A stretch of 64,000 bases of DNA from Pegea sp. RAD2-039. Its lineage: Eukaryota > Chordata > Thaliacea > Salpida > Salpidae. The translations under genes and the position numbers were made by a program. The DNA lies in the NCBI GenBank assembly GCA_034620365.1, contig JAQGEQ010000069.1, positions 1 through 64,000 of the forward strand, in the 5' to 3' direction. The notes beneath the pieces were generated by a model, which saw only the letters and a list, made by a program, of their open reading frames with translations, was not told the DNA's origin and ran no database searches. This document shows, one piece after another, positions 1 through 10,029 of this stretch. Every line of letters begins with the position of its first letter. Position 1 is the stretch's first letter.

Positions 1-9
1 CTTAATAAA

Positions 10-1215
10 AGATTATTTCTTGTTTGAATTTAATTGTTTACTTTATATGTTTAAATTAGAACTTTGAAAAGAGTAAAAACAAACTTCTTGAAACAATTTA
101 CTTTATTTAAACTACATTTAATCCTGATCTTGCTTCAAAAACAGATCTGTTATTGACAGATTATCTATGGAAGCCAACTACAAATACTCAAATGAAATGG
201 TTTAAACTCTTCTGAATATTATGCTGAGCTAAAATTGTTATTGATTACTATAAGTCTAATTCATAAAGATGATGTCATCAGCATGTCATAGATTAACATG
301 TCTATTTGATTTATACAAGAAATCGTTTATACCGTGTCAGCTTTACTGATAACCAAATCAAGAATGTTGGATTAAATATTAAATTAAGAGAGTTTAATAA
401 TATCCCTACTAACATCTATAAGTGAAGAATAATTTATATCATTGATATATAGTAGCGTTAGCTTATCAATACAAGCTTCATACATTCATCAAAAGTAAAA
501 TGACGACAATTACACAACAAACCATTAGATTTATAAAAAATAAGTATGTTAGTTATGATTTATTTAAACCAGCGTCGTTTAAAAGTGATAAGCAACTGAA
601 TAATGAAGCCAATAAACTCGGATAACATAAATTCCTGTTATTATAAATTGCAAATGGTTTGTAGTTCATCAGTGTTAATACAATATTCATAATATATTAT
701 GATATTATATAAATTAGTTGTTTTTATAAATAAAGATAATTACATCAACACAACAAAAGCACAAAAATTTAGAATTTACAAATGATTCAATGAAGATTAA
801 GATTATAGATGCTTGTTTACTTGTGATATTGTCTTTTAGAATTAAACAAATTTAAATGAAAAATTATAGAAAAAATTTTATGACATTGGTACGTTCTATT
901 AAATAAAAGATAGTTTTAGGATTAAACGCAACTGACAATATCAGTTTCCAAATTTTCATGTTATCTTTTTTGTTTAATGATTTAATAAAATTTTAAAATT
1001 AGGATTTGAATTATATCATTAGTACTATATTAATCACTTGTCTAATTTGTACTAAAACAGTTGAAAATATCCATGTTTTCTATAGACGAAAACAACTAAA
1101 GGTTAGTTTTTTTGATCTCATAGAAATGATTTTTACAAGTGAATTTTTATCTTTGTTTATTGCTGTTTTTAAATTACTTATCAAATTGTTTGCTGAAGTA
1201 ATTATTTTCTATACT
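10..1215. repeat. Long module Q, copy 1 (domain I)
   Basis: This stretch is repeated in the same orientation at about 15,050-16,245, and its first part again at 18,727-19,040 and 3,385-3,560. The copies stay collinear for about 1.2 kb, including the runs around 'ccgtgtcagctttactga' and 'catacattcatcaaaag'. An orphan type A stem-loop (AACTGA-CAATA-TCAGTT, positions 930-946) lies inside but has no second box. A 70-codon open frame at 1,006-1,218 is frameshifted in the other copies, so I do not regard it as a gene. No splice-like or coding signal is evident. Confidence 0.75.
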
Positions 1216-1317
1216 TAAGAACAGTAGTTTTGTTTTTCATTGAAAGTATTTAGTTATACTTCAATGGTCTATTAGTTTTGCCAAGCAGCTATGATACCTG
1301 CCTAGCGAGAAGGGGGC

Positions 1318-1410
1318 CTTGTTCCGGTTGCAAATAAACACATATTACTTACTAAGAAAACTCAAAATTTACAAACAGGCTATTGATTCCTGCAAAATGA
1401 CAAAATTCCT
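1318..1410. repeat. Short dispersed repeat X, copy 1
   Basis: About 95 bp starting near 'ttccggttgcaaat' recur at 12,852-12,955 with the same order of blocks (ttccggttgcaaat, acttac, acaaacagg, aaaatgac). It sits beside the old LINE fragment here and interrupts a P module in the other copy, so it behaves like an insertion. I do not recognise the family. Confidence 0.6.
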
Positions 1411-1416
1411 ACGTTA

Positions 1417-1690
1417 TATGTTTGTAGAGAGATTTGGTGGAAGGGTCTACTTTAGTTTGTTTGTATAGGAGACTTTTTTAATGTCATTAATTCTTCAAAT
1501 ATTTGGGCAAATGCAGTTTTTTGTTGACTGTATAAAAAAATATGAAATTTTTGATTAGCTCTGTAAATGATAATAAACCTTGACTAAATAGTATCGATAT
1601 CTTCGAAGAGTTGAAAACAGAAAACCAGTCAAGACCTGATAGAAACTTGTTTATACCATTATAATTTTCACAAAAGCAATTCGCTTTGCT
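1417..1690 (-). pseudogene. LINE ORF2 fragment (degraded second copy)
   Basis: About 270 bp match positions 5,644-5,905 of the intact LINE on the same strand. They correspond to ORF2 residues of about 317-390, between the endonuclease and reverse transcriptase domains. The minus-strand translation keeps peptides such as INKFLSG, DWxSVFNS and VNKKxHLPxYL. There are several substitutions, and neither end has the LINE's 5' or 3' terminus. It is a non-functional remnant older than the full-length copy. Confidence 0.85.
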
Positions 1691-1955
1691 TAAAGCCTTA
1701 AGACTTTTTTTCATAAAAATTTTTGCTAAGTCAAATAAGATTAAGTACTTCTTTAAAGTAGTATGATGGCATCAAGACAACGAAAACAGAAAAAAAGTGG
1801 AAATTTTTAAATGAATCATTCTACATATTTGTTGACTGAAGACAGTGTCATTTAGAATTTACGTAACAAAAGAATGACACAACATATGAAAGAAAGGAAC
1901 AAGCTCACCGCATTCTTTTATATCATTAGATACAATAAATTTTTTTGTTAAATGC

Positions 1956-2080
1956 AACTGACAGTACCAGTTTTCAAAATTCTCTCTGACCATTATCTAT
2001 TTTGTTGATAGACTGATATGATCGTAACAAATTAGATACTTTATATAACAATGTGTTTGCCTTGTATTTGTGAGTTCATT
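1956..2080 (+). other. Bipartite stem-loop element, type A1
   Basis: The stem-loop at 1,956-1,972 keeps five closing pairs (AACTG/CAGTT) and is followed by TTTTCAAAATT. About 95 nt later the second box reads TTTGCCTTGTATTTGTGAG. It may be a structured RNA or a DNA-binding cassette; the sequence alone does not decide. Confidence 0.5.
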
Positions 2081-2981
2081 TCAAATAGTTTCTTTATACT
2101 TCTAACGTAAATGTTAAATTATAAATATGCTTAAAACCTTTTTCACTCAAACTTGATGCTTTGAAAGTAAATATAATGTTTCATGGATTTATGTTTTAGT
2201 GTTTCTTTTGTTTTTTTCAGATTTATTTTGTTTTCGTTTCAAAAATAGTTTTATGTTTCTGAATGTAAGTTTTTAATCGTTTCAAAAGTTCAATAGTTTT
2301 GAATCAGTGATTTTTAACTGATTGATTTTTTCACTTTTGTTAAATATTCATAATATAACATCTTAAGTTTATTTTTCAAAGCATTTCTAAAATCTTGAAA
2401 CTTAACTGATTTCAATTCTTAATAAATTTATTATATTTAAAGTGATAAATTTAAAAACTATAAAATGCTTACAGATTTAGATAAATCTTTAACTAAATAT
2501 TAATGTACCATAACCAATAGAATATTTTTACTCTGATTTTAATTTATTTTTATAAATTTTCTTTTTAACTTTATCATAAACAAGTTAATAAAATTATTTT
2601 TGATTAGGAATATTTAAATTTATATTATTAAATTTAATAAAATTGTTTGATAGAATACAAAAACGATATTTGAGATTTTTTTAATTATCTTTATAATTAG
2701 TTTTACTATAAAATTACACTTATTTAATAGCTGGATAACAATTTTATTAGAACATTTTTGTTAAGAAGTCTATTTTCTGCTGCATTTTATATCGTTTATT
2801 AGTTCATATTTTTATGGAAGTTTAAATCAAAAAAATAAAATTGTTTTATCACAGAGATTAACTGTCGAAAAAAAATGTTTTAACAAATTTATGTCTTAGT
2901 TAAAATTTTTCGTAGGTTAACACTTTTGATTAAATACGAACATAAATTTAGATTTTAATAAATTCAAAACAGGTTGTCTGT

Positions 2982-3109
2982 GAAAACTCTACAACCCACG
3001 AACATTAGAGTAAGAAGTCATGATTAGAATACTTATTCTGTACGACCTTTTACACCAAAGATACCGCCGTAAGGCATTTACATTTTGGAGTGTTGAAAAT
3101 TTTTCAACA
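2982..3109 (-). other. Bipartite stem-loop element, type B1
   Basis: On the minus strand the stem-loop TGTTGAAAA-A-TTTTCAACA is followed by CTCCAAAATG, then about 85 nt, then CTCTAATGTTCGTGGG. A small hairpin (GCC-GTAA-GGC reading the plus strand, in CCGCCGTAAGGC) lies between the two boxes. The layout matches the type C elements of domain II. Confidence 0.5.
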
Positions 3110-3630
3110 TGGTATTTTCTCTGGCAAAAATTTGTTTTCAAATTCAACTGTTACTTTCTAGCAGTTGGAATATTATTCAATTAATATTTGAATTGTATTT
3201 ATTATTAGCACTAGATTTATTTATTTTATTATTCTTATTTTAGTAATAAGTTTTTAAAATTTTACAAATCTTTTGTAAACACAAACAGTTAATATATATC
3301 GAGAATTTTAAGTAAACTCAAACTAATTCTAATGAAAAATTAAAAGTTTCGAACGCAAGAATGATAAACTAAAAAAATTTCTTTTATTAAATGATATTGC
3401 TTCCAAATAAGATCCGTTATTGGTAGGCTATGTATGAATGTCATTTACAAATTCTCTAAATTTTATTTAAAGGTAGATTTGTTCTGATTTACTGTAAGTC
3501 TGACTGATAAATAAATAACTTCACATAGCTTTTTATAACTTAAGAAACTACTTTAATTAGCAAATTTCAAATCTTTAATCTTAATCTTCTACTGTTTGCT
3601 AAATAAGTTCAAATCAGAATTTTTGCTGCA

Positions 3631-3659
3631 TTTATTTATTTATTTATTTATTTATTACA
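3631..3659 (-). repeat. TAAA microsatellite tail of the LINE
   Basis: There are about six TTTA units on the plus strand, read as TAAA/AAAT repeats at the 3' end of the element. Simple-repeat tails instead of poly(A) are known for CR1-like and related clades. Confidence 0.85.
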
Positions 3660-3674
3660 ATAAATGTGAAGGAG

Positions 3675-3693
3675 GGTGCCTAAAGAGAGCACC
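3675..3693 (-). other. 3' UTR hairpin of the LINE (likely RT recognition structure)
   Basis: GGTGC and GCACC form a five-pair stem around a nine-nt loop. The same hairpin, with TGTGC on one side, is present in both SINEs at 11,201-11,217 and 19,729-19,745. LINE reverse transcriptases of several clades recognise a 3' tail structure, so this is a good candidate for the recognition site (inference). Confidence 0.65.
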
Positions 3694-3800
3694 TCTCGCT
3701 AACACACATTCTCACAAATTAGATCTATTTGACGTGTAAACGAAAAAGTATATGACAATGAAGAATTGCACAGAATCATAGTATTGTAAAAAAGAAAAAT

Positions 3801-6800
3801 TCACAGTTTAAAAATGGCAATGTTGGCGATGTTATAACAATTCAGCTTTTTCTTGAACAGCATAAGTGATTTTGACATGACAATCTCTGATGGCAGATTG
3901 TTCCATGTACTGATTGTGCGGTATGAGAAAAAACTTAATCTGGTTAACGTAGCTGGTGGAGTAGGCTTATTAAGATGTAGTTTATGTCTTCTAAGTTGAT
4001 ATAACTTGAGAGAGGGACTAATGGAGAAAAAGTCATCAAACTGAAGATCAATTAGGTTGTGAATAATTTTAAAAATCAGAATAAGGTCGTATTTAATTCT
4101 TCGGATTTCCAAAGTATCTAGATTGAAGAAGCTGAGACGATGCTTATAACTCTCGTATTTGATATTAAGTTTCCTGCAAACCAATCTCGTAAATGTTGCC
4201 TGAGCAGATTCGATTTTTCTGATATCACCAACTTGATATGGCATCCATGCACTGACATTGTATTCAAGAATAGGGCGTATGTACAGTTTGAAAATGTTGA
4301 CGAAAAACCATGGATCTTTAGAATTAAAAGTCTTTATGATGAGGTGGACAAGCCTGATAGATTTTCCAAAGATTCTGGAAACATAACTGTGCCATTTGAA
4401 GTCAGATGTCAGAGTAATGCCGAGGTCTATGACTGAGGATACTCGTTCAAGAATAGATCCATTGATGTAGTATTGGTTGCTGAAGTTGGCAGCTGGCTTA
4501 CGGGAGAATGTTATAACTTCAGACTTTGTTGGCTGGATTTTAAGTTGCCAATTCGCAGACCAGTTTTCTACAATATTTAGTACAGTTTGGAGTTTTGAGT
4601 GAGAACCAGATAATAGCTTGATGTCGTCTGCATACACAAACACACTGACATTGTCTACTGTTATTAGTCTTCTGATGAGGTCTTCAATGAAAATCAAAAA
4701 GAGAAGTGGACCCAGGACGGAACCTTGAGGAACGCCGCTGGTGACTTTACTAGGAGTAGATAAAGATCTTTCTACACGGGTTCGTTGGGTTCTACCTGAT
4801 AAGAAATCTTCAATCCATTTTAAGATAGAGTTGCTGATTTTTATGTTTTTCAATACAGTAATGAGCTTGTTGTGTGGAACAGAATCAAAAGCTTTAGCAA
4901 AATCAAGGTATATGATGTCACATGGAGTATTACTTTCGTAATGAGCTGTAAGCTCATTGAAAAAATTGAGATGTTGAGTCAAAGAAGATATTTGCTTAAC
5001 AAAGCCATGCTGGACATCAGATATTAGATGATGCTCCGTCAAATGGCTAGTTATATGGTTGTGAATGATGTGTTCTTGAGTTCTGCAGATAACCGAAGTC
5101 AGCGAAACTGGTCTGTAGTTAAGTGCAGTGTTTCTGGAACCCTTCTTATAAATTGGAGTAATAATAGCATTCTTCCAAATTTGTGGAAGTCTTCCCCGCT
5201 TAAGAGTCATGTTAAAGAGTAGCGATAAGGGTAGCGCTAAAGAAGAAGTACTTTTTCTTAAAAACAAAGCTGGGATTTGATCTGGGGTGTTGGAAACTGT
5301 TGATTTTAGAGAAGAAATAGCCTTAGATACTATATCAGCTGTTATGTCTAGATCTACCATCTCAGAGATATTTGAAAGGATATTGGAGTAGGAAATAGTA
5401 GGAGTATTGCCATCATCGGTTATAAAAACCTTTTCAAATTGTTTGTTTAGCAATTCAGCTTTATTCTTTGGTTCCATCACCAGCTGATTAGCGTTATCAA
5501 GCAAGGGAGGTAGATGAGATCTCACCTTAAGCTTGTGATTAATGAAGCCAAAAAACGTTTTCTTGCTAGGTGAAGATAAGATTGCACTTTCTTTTCCTAA
5601 ATAGAAGCTATAAACTGATTTCTTGTAGACTAGACAAAGATCTTTGTATAGAGGTTTGATGGAAGGATCTGCTTTAGTTTGTTTGTATAAGAGGTTTTTC
5701 AAATGCTGTAAATTCCTTAAATATCTTGGCAAGTGTGGTTTTTTGTTGACTCTATATAAAGGTATGAACTTTTTAATTGACTCATTAACAATGTTAGTAA
5801 ACCTCGAGTAGATATCATTGATGTCTTCGGTAGAGTTGAAAACAGAAATCCAGTCAACACCTGATAAAAACTTGTTTATACTGTTATAATTTCCACGATA
5901 AAAGTTCCGTATGCTTGGAGTTTTAACGTTCATAGAAAAAGTTTGATGGAGCTTGAATTCAATCATGTTGTGATCGCATGTCAGAGCAAAAGGTTCATTT
6001 TGATCAACGTAGATAACGTTCTCAGGTTTTGATGTCATGAGAAGATCCAAAGTATTACCACTAACTTGGGTTGGAAAAGTAACCATCTGAGATAGATTAT
6101 TGGCATCAAGGAAGTTTACAAAGACATGACTCAGATTGGCTGAATTAGTTTTGTCTCCATTCAAATTAAACAATTTTCCATTGAATGCTAAATTTGGGTT
6201 ATTCCAATCAATTCTACTGAAATTAAAATCCCCAAGAATATAGATCTCAGGACAAATTAGGCTTTTCAGAACCTTCAATAAGGCCTTAATAGTAACATCA
6301 TCGTTAACGTTAGACGGTGGTAGGTAGGTACATATAAAGCGGGAAAACTTAGACTTTGAGTAATGAAAATTGAAAGCAATAATCTCAAATCCTGGGCAGT
6401 CAATGGTATTTATCTTAATTCTTGAAATCATAGGTGCCAGTGATGTTTTATAGATTACACAAACACCGCCGCCTCTATCAAACAGTCTGTCACAGCGCAA
6501 AGCACGAAAAAGATCACTGTCATCCAGAAAGGAGTCAGGATAAAAGGGTTTCAACCAAGTTTCGGTAATGAAAACAAATGTAAAATCTTGAGAAAGCAAA
6601 AGAGCTTTCAATTCGAAAATTTTGTTGACAATTGACCGTGCGTTGAAAAACATACCTAATATAATAGAAAAATTGTCTTTTTGACACTTGTAAGATTTGG
6701 TGGTAGGCTTCTGTGTACTGGTATCTTGAGCTAGAAGCATAGTATTAATAATTTTGTGCGAAGAGAGGTTGAATAAGGATGATGTGGGTCCAGTGGTTAT

Positions 6801-6848
6801 TTTGCACTTCCGTTTTTTGAAAAGACCTTCACAATCTTTAAAGCCCAT
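3801..6848 (-). CDS. LINE ORF2: apurinic-like endonuclease plus reverse transcriptase
   Basis: The predicted protein has 1,015 residues. Residues of about 62-300 form an exonuclease/endonuclease/phosphatase-type domain that would nick the target DNA: N69 in FFNARSI, E96 in ITETWL, D207 and N209 in GDFNF, and D292-H293 in TCDHN. Residues of about 555-830 are the reverse transcriptase, with NYRPVSL near 577, the first catalytic Asp at 649 in YLDFAKAFDSV, GVPQGSVLGP at 705-714, and YADD at 739-742. The C-terminal part (about 850-1,005) has the usual RR..DL and STWNNLP motifs of this group. All catalytic residues are present and there is no internal stop. The start used is the ATG inside the end of ORF1. 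Reinitiation or -1 frameshifting could produce it; the sequence does not say which. Confidence 0.95.
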   Translation of the reverse strand: MGFKDCEGLFKKRKCKITTGPTSSLFNLSSHKIINTMLLAQDTSTQKPTTKSYKCQKDNFSIILGMFFNARSIVNKIFELKALLLSQDFTFVFITETWLKPFYPDSFLDDSDLFRALRCDRLFDRGGGVCVIYKTSLAPMISRIKINTIDCPGFEIIAFNFHYSKSKFSRFICTYLPPSNVNDDVTIKALLKVLKSLICPEIYILGDFNFSRIDWNNPNLAFNGKLFNLNGDKTNSANLSHVFVNFLDANNLSQMVTFPTQVSGNTLDLLMTSKPENVIYVDQNEPFALTCDHNMIEFKLHQTFSMNVKTPSIRNFYRGNYNSINKFLSGVDWISVFNSTEDINDIYSRFTNIVNESIKKFIPLYRVNKKPHLPRYLRNLQHLKNLLYKQTKADPSIKPLYKDLCLVYKKSVYSFYLGKESAILSSPSKKTFFGFINHKLKVRSHLPPLLDNANQLVMEPKNKAELLNKQFEKVFITDDGNTPTISYSNILSNISEMVDLDITADIVSKAISSLKSTVSNTPDQIPALFLRKSTSSLALPLSLLFNMTLKRGRLPQIWKNAIITPIYKKGSRNTALNYRPVSLTSVICRTQEHIIHNHITSHLTEHHLISDVQHGFVKQISSLTQHLNFFNELTAHYESNTPCDIIYLDFAKAFDSVPHNKLITVLKNIKISNSILKWIEDFLSGRTQRTRVERSLSTPSKVTSGVPQGSVLGPLLFLIFIEDLIRRLITVDNVSVFVYADDIKLLSGSHSKLQTVLNIVENWSANWQLKIQPTKSEVITFSRKPAANFSNQYYINGSILERVSSVIDLGITLTSDFKWHSYVSRIFGKSIRLVHLIIKTFNSKDPWFFVNIFKLYIRPILEYNVSAWMPYQVGDIRKIESAQATFTRLVCRKLNIKYESYKHRLSFFNLDTLEIRRIKYDLILIFKIIHNLIDLQFDDFFSISPSLKLYQLRRHKLHLNKPTPPATLTRLSFFSYRTISTWNNLPSEIVMSKSLMLFKKKLNCYNIANIAIFKL

Positions 6849-7792
6849 GGAGGACCTCGAACTTTGTATTTGAAATCAGTTGGTTGCTCTTTCTGATTTC
6901 GGCTGTACGCCTCTTTTAGAAGACGCTTATTTTCTGAGCGATCATCTTCACACATATCATGTGCTACTCTGATGCCCTGGAATTTTTCGTCCTGCTTAAG
7001 CTTATACAGCTTAGCAAGAAACTTACGTTTGTCCCATCTTTCCTGAAAGGACACTTTTAACGGTCTTTTATGATTTGATCTTTTTGCCCCGAGTCTGGTC
7101 ATTGAAACTTTTGGAGCGTCCACAAAACCAAGGCTTTGAGTGCTCATTTGATTAAAAGTCTTGATGTCATCGTCTTTATCAGTCTCGGAGACACCAAAGA
7201 TGATGACATTGTTTTCTCTATCCTCCCGGTCCAGAGTAAGTTTTTTGTGCGTGTCAGTAACCTTCTTGGCAAGAAGTTGCACCACGCTAGTATTTTTTTC
7301 GGATCCAGAATTACCAACAACTGAGGCCCATGTGAGAGGCTTCTTTGTGGAGGCATCCAGTTCATCCATAGATTTTGATAAGATAGAAATCTTTTCATTG
7401 ATTTTGGCAACATCGTTGCCAATTTCGGATTTTAATTTGGCCAATTCAGTGGATATGGTGTTGCTGATGTCGGACAATAAGCATTTGTTAGTGTTGGACG
7501 AGGTAGTTGTTTTGTCCATAGATCTACATTTAATGCAGAACCAACAAAATCCCACTTGCTGCATTTTATTATTTTCAAATATATCATATAATTTTTTATT
7601 CACATCACTACAAGTGAGGTGAAACCTAGAGAGGCATTTGATGCAATCTATTGCCATATCTTCACCAGAGCAAGTTTTGTTACAAGCTTGGCAATTGCCA
7701 TTGCAAGCTTGTTTTGAAGAACTTGGTTTGCTTGGGTTTTTTGGAGCTTTTGACCGCAAGGTCCTGCCATTTGTATCTACCATAGTTTCCAT
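6797..7792 (-). CDS. LINE ORF1: PHD-type zinc finger RNA-binding protein
   Basis: The predicted protein has 331 residues. Residues 34-89 have a Cys4-His-Cys3 pattern like a PHD finger (C34, C37, C50, C53, H58, C61, C86, C89). A Lys/Glu-rich helical stretch that may be a coiled coil spans about 105-145. Next comes a region starting ENNVIIFG (194-201) with RLG and RPLKVSF further on, typical of the RRM-like ORF1 domain of CR1/Jockey-type elements. The protein is expected to coat the LINE RNA. The start at 7,792 is the first ATG, with another at codon 4. It ends 52 nt inside ORF2. Confidence 0.93.
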   Translation of the reverse strand: METMVDTNGRTLRSKAPKNPSKPSSSKQACNGNCQACNKTCSGEDMAIDCIKCLSRFHLTCSDVNKKLYDIFENNKMQQVGFCWFCIKCRSMDKTTTSSNTNKCLLSDISNTISTELAKLKSEIGNDVAKINEKISILSKSMDELDASTKKPLTWASVVGNSGSEKNTSVVQLLAKKVTDTHKKLTLDREDRENNVIIFGVSETDKDDDIKTFNQMSTQSLGFVDAPKVSMTRLGAKRSNHKRPLKVSFQERWDKRKFLAKLYKLKQDEKFQGIRVAHDMCEDDRSENKRLLKEAYSRNQKEQPTDFKYKVRGPPWALKIVKVFSKNGSAK

Positions 7793-7850
7793 GATAGATT
7801 TTTAGTAACTCCCACAATTTATTTTGATCAGTGTTTGAACATTACAAACA

Positions 7851-8985
7851 CTAAATGTTTAAAATAGTTTTAACTGCAACATTTATTCTATAACATTAGA
7901 ACAAAACTTATTTTCCTAAAATAGAATTTAGTGAGAAATGAGATACCCAAATACATAAATTTGAAATGAAATGTTAAGAAATTTTTATATACTGGTTCTC
8001 TTTCGTATCAATCAAAATAACCATAAATTTTCCTTTAATTATTAGAACTACGTTTTTTTTTTTGAAAATCTAGTAAAATTAATTAATTTAATGAGAATGA
8101 CAGAAAACTCGACGAAATTGAAAATAAATGCTTAAAATTTTCAACCCACAAGCACAAGATGAGTAGTTGGTAATAATTTTATTTTTGAAAGAATCAGTTG
8201 ATATCAACAAGTAGAATGCAATCTTTTTTTATAAAGTTGAGATTCAACAAAATGTAACAATATGATTATTTGGATTTATAAAATAAATCTTTTTGTGAAT
8301 TTTTTAATTATATTTTGATTTATTTCTCATTAAAATTATTTAACCAAAAAATTGTAAAATATTTTTTATAGATCTTCACCAAATTATTTTTAGAAATTTA
8401 TAAGCAAAGCGCAAATTTGTTAATACAATAAACTTTAGTTTTCTTGTTTTATATAAATGAAGTTGTCTTATATAATTATTAAATAATATAAAAATATTCA
8501 TATTATATCAGTGTTTAAATGTGAATACTAGTGCATAACCATCAACATTTTTATTGTTTTAAATAGCTGCAATCACATAAAAAGTATAATAACATTTACA
8601 GAATGTACTATCAAATAACAACCATAACTATATTATAATTAAAAAATTGAAAATATAAAAATCTAGTTTCATATACTCTCTTTTTTATAAATAATTTTAT
8701 TCAAATAGTTTTATGCCTAAGAGGTCATCATGTGAAAAAAATAAAATTTTTTAATGAAATTCTATACAGAAGATCTTGTGCATCTAATATATTGTAAATT
8801 GTAAACAATAATTTCAAATAATAAAATAAATTTGTACTATAAGTACTAAAAGCAATAAGACAGGGATGACAGAAAAATACATCTTAACTGTTTTCTTGAT
8901 TTTGTAATTTATCGTCTAAAACTAAACTTTTCTAAAAAAATTGAATTTATTTTTAACAAAATTTGTATAAATGGATTTTTTATCA
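7851..8985. other. Unassigned A+T-rich stretch right of the LINE
   Basis: I see no coding region, RNA gene or clear module copy here. Near 8,130-8,170 'ttcaacccacaagcac' faintly recalls the second box of the type B elements. Part of the LINE 5' UTR may lie at the left edge. Confidence 0.4.
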
Positions 8986-8989
8986 TAAA

Positions 8990-9960
8990 TTTCGTCATGT
9001 TAGCGTTAAGTGAAAAAAATAAGATTACGTGCTTCTTTAAAATATTATAATGACATCAACACAACGAAAACTGAAAAAAAATAATATGTAAATGAATTAT
9101 TCTACATATTTGTTTACTGAAGACAACAGTGTCACTTAGAGTTTAATAAACAACCGAATGACACAACATATAGAAGAAAAGAACAAGCATACCGCATCCT
9201 TTTGTACTATTGAATAACGGAGATCTTTTTGTTAAATACAACTGACAGTATCAGTTTTCAAATATTCCGAAAAAGATATCACCAAAGTGATCAATTGATA
9301 AGATCGTAATAAAATAGATGCTTTATATAACAACATGTTTACCTTATGTTTGTGAGCTCACTTAAGACAGTTTTATAATGCATTTAACGAAAATGTTAAA
9401 CCAAAAATATGTTTAAAACTATGTTCACTCCAATTTGATTCTTTGAAAGTAAATGTAATGTTCCATGGATTTATGTTTTACTGTTTCTTTGGGCTTATGT
9501 CAGATTTATTTTGTTTTTTGTTTCAAAAATAGATTCATGTTTCTAAATTTAAGGTTTTTTTTTCATGTCAAACGTTCAATAGTTTTGAATCAGTGACTTT
9601 TAACTGGTTGATATTTTCAGTTTTATTAAATATCCGTAATATAACATTTAACTTTATATTTAAAAGCATTTTTAAAATTTTTAAATTAAACTGATTTTAA
9701 TTCTTAATAAAATTATAATATTTAAAGTTATAAAATTGGAAATTAATAAAATTATAAAATCATTTTTATAATAAAATTGAAAAAGAAAAGATTTTCTTTA
9801 TTAAATAATAATTTTGTAAAATTCGTATTGAAATAATACTACATTAATAAAGTTTCAAATGAAATTAAAATGTTTATAATTTTATTGTAGACTTTTAAAC
9901 AAATATAATTGAGCTATTAACAGGTTATCTATGGAGGCTAACTAAAAATGTGCAAAAGAA
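8990..9960. repeat. Domain I modules P-S-U with a short Q fragment
   Basis: P covers about 8,990-9,430, S 9,430-9,735 and U 9,800-9,900, followed by a short Q piece (gacaggttatctatgg-like). The order P-S-U-Q is repeated at 17,825-19,040, so the two stretches are diverged copies of one unit. Confidence 0.7.
9240..9362 (+). other. Bipartite stem-loop element, type A2
   Basis: A perfect six-pair stem AACTGA-CAGTA-TCAGTT is followed by TTCAAATATT. The second box TTTACCTTATGTTTGTGAG ends about 105 nt downstream. Both boxes are well kept. Confidence 0.5.
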
Positions 9961-10029
9961 ATGATAAAAAGTTTAAATCAACTGAAGTTTATTCTTCTTG
10001 GAAACATCCAGGTTTGAAACAATAAACAA

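Larger units (their letters stand above)
1720..3560. repeat. Domain I composite unit: modules P-S-T-R plus truncated Q
   Basis: The modules in order are P (about 1,720-2,150), S (2,150-2,450), T (2,450-2,860), R (2,860-3,345) and the start of Q (3,385-3,560). P recurs at 9.0, 12.75, 14.6, 16.26, 17.2 and 17.8 kb. S recurs at 9.43 and 18.26 kb, T at 11.63 kb, and R at 12.04 and 16.71 kb. The unit is cut on the right by the LINE. It holds one type A element on the plus strand and one type B element on the minus strand. No reading frame is conserved across copies. Confidence 0.75.
3631..7850 (-). mobile_element. Intact non-LTR retrotransposon (LINE), CR1/Jockey-like, two ORFs
   Basis: This is a full-length-looking minus-strand element. 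ORF1 (7,792-6,797) overlaps ORF2 (6,848-3,801) by 52 nt in the -1 frame, followed by a 3' UTR of about 170 nt ending in a TTTA/TAAA repeat. Both ORFs are open throughout, which suggests recent activity. The 3' UTR carries a hairpin shared with the two SINEs in the window. It is inserted next to a Q module, and I could not define a target-site duplication. The 5' end is uncertain because nothing marks the 5' UTR border, so 7,850 is a placeholder. Clade placement rests on the domain order and motifs. Confidence 0.9.

Noticed and set aside
1006..1218. 70-codon plus-strand frame
   Set aside because: Paralogous Q copies at 16.07 and 17.64 kb carry frameshifts, and no start is conserved.
7161..7622. 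153-codon plus-strand frame and other plus-strand frames under the LINE
   Set aside because: Antisense shadows of LINE ORF1 and ORF2.
3631..7850. Target-site duplication for the LINE
   Set aside because: Similar-looking 'ctgca...attta' runs flank the element, but they do not form a convincing duplication and the 5' end is undefined.
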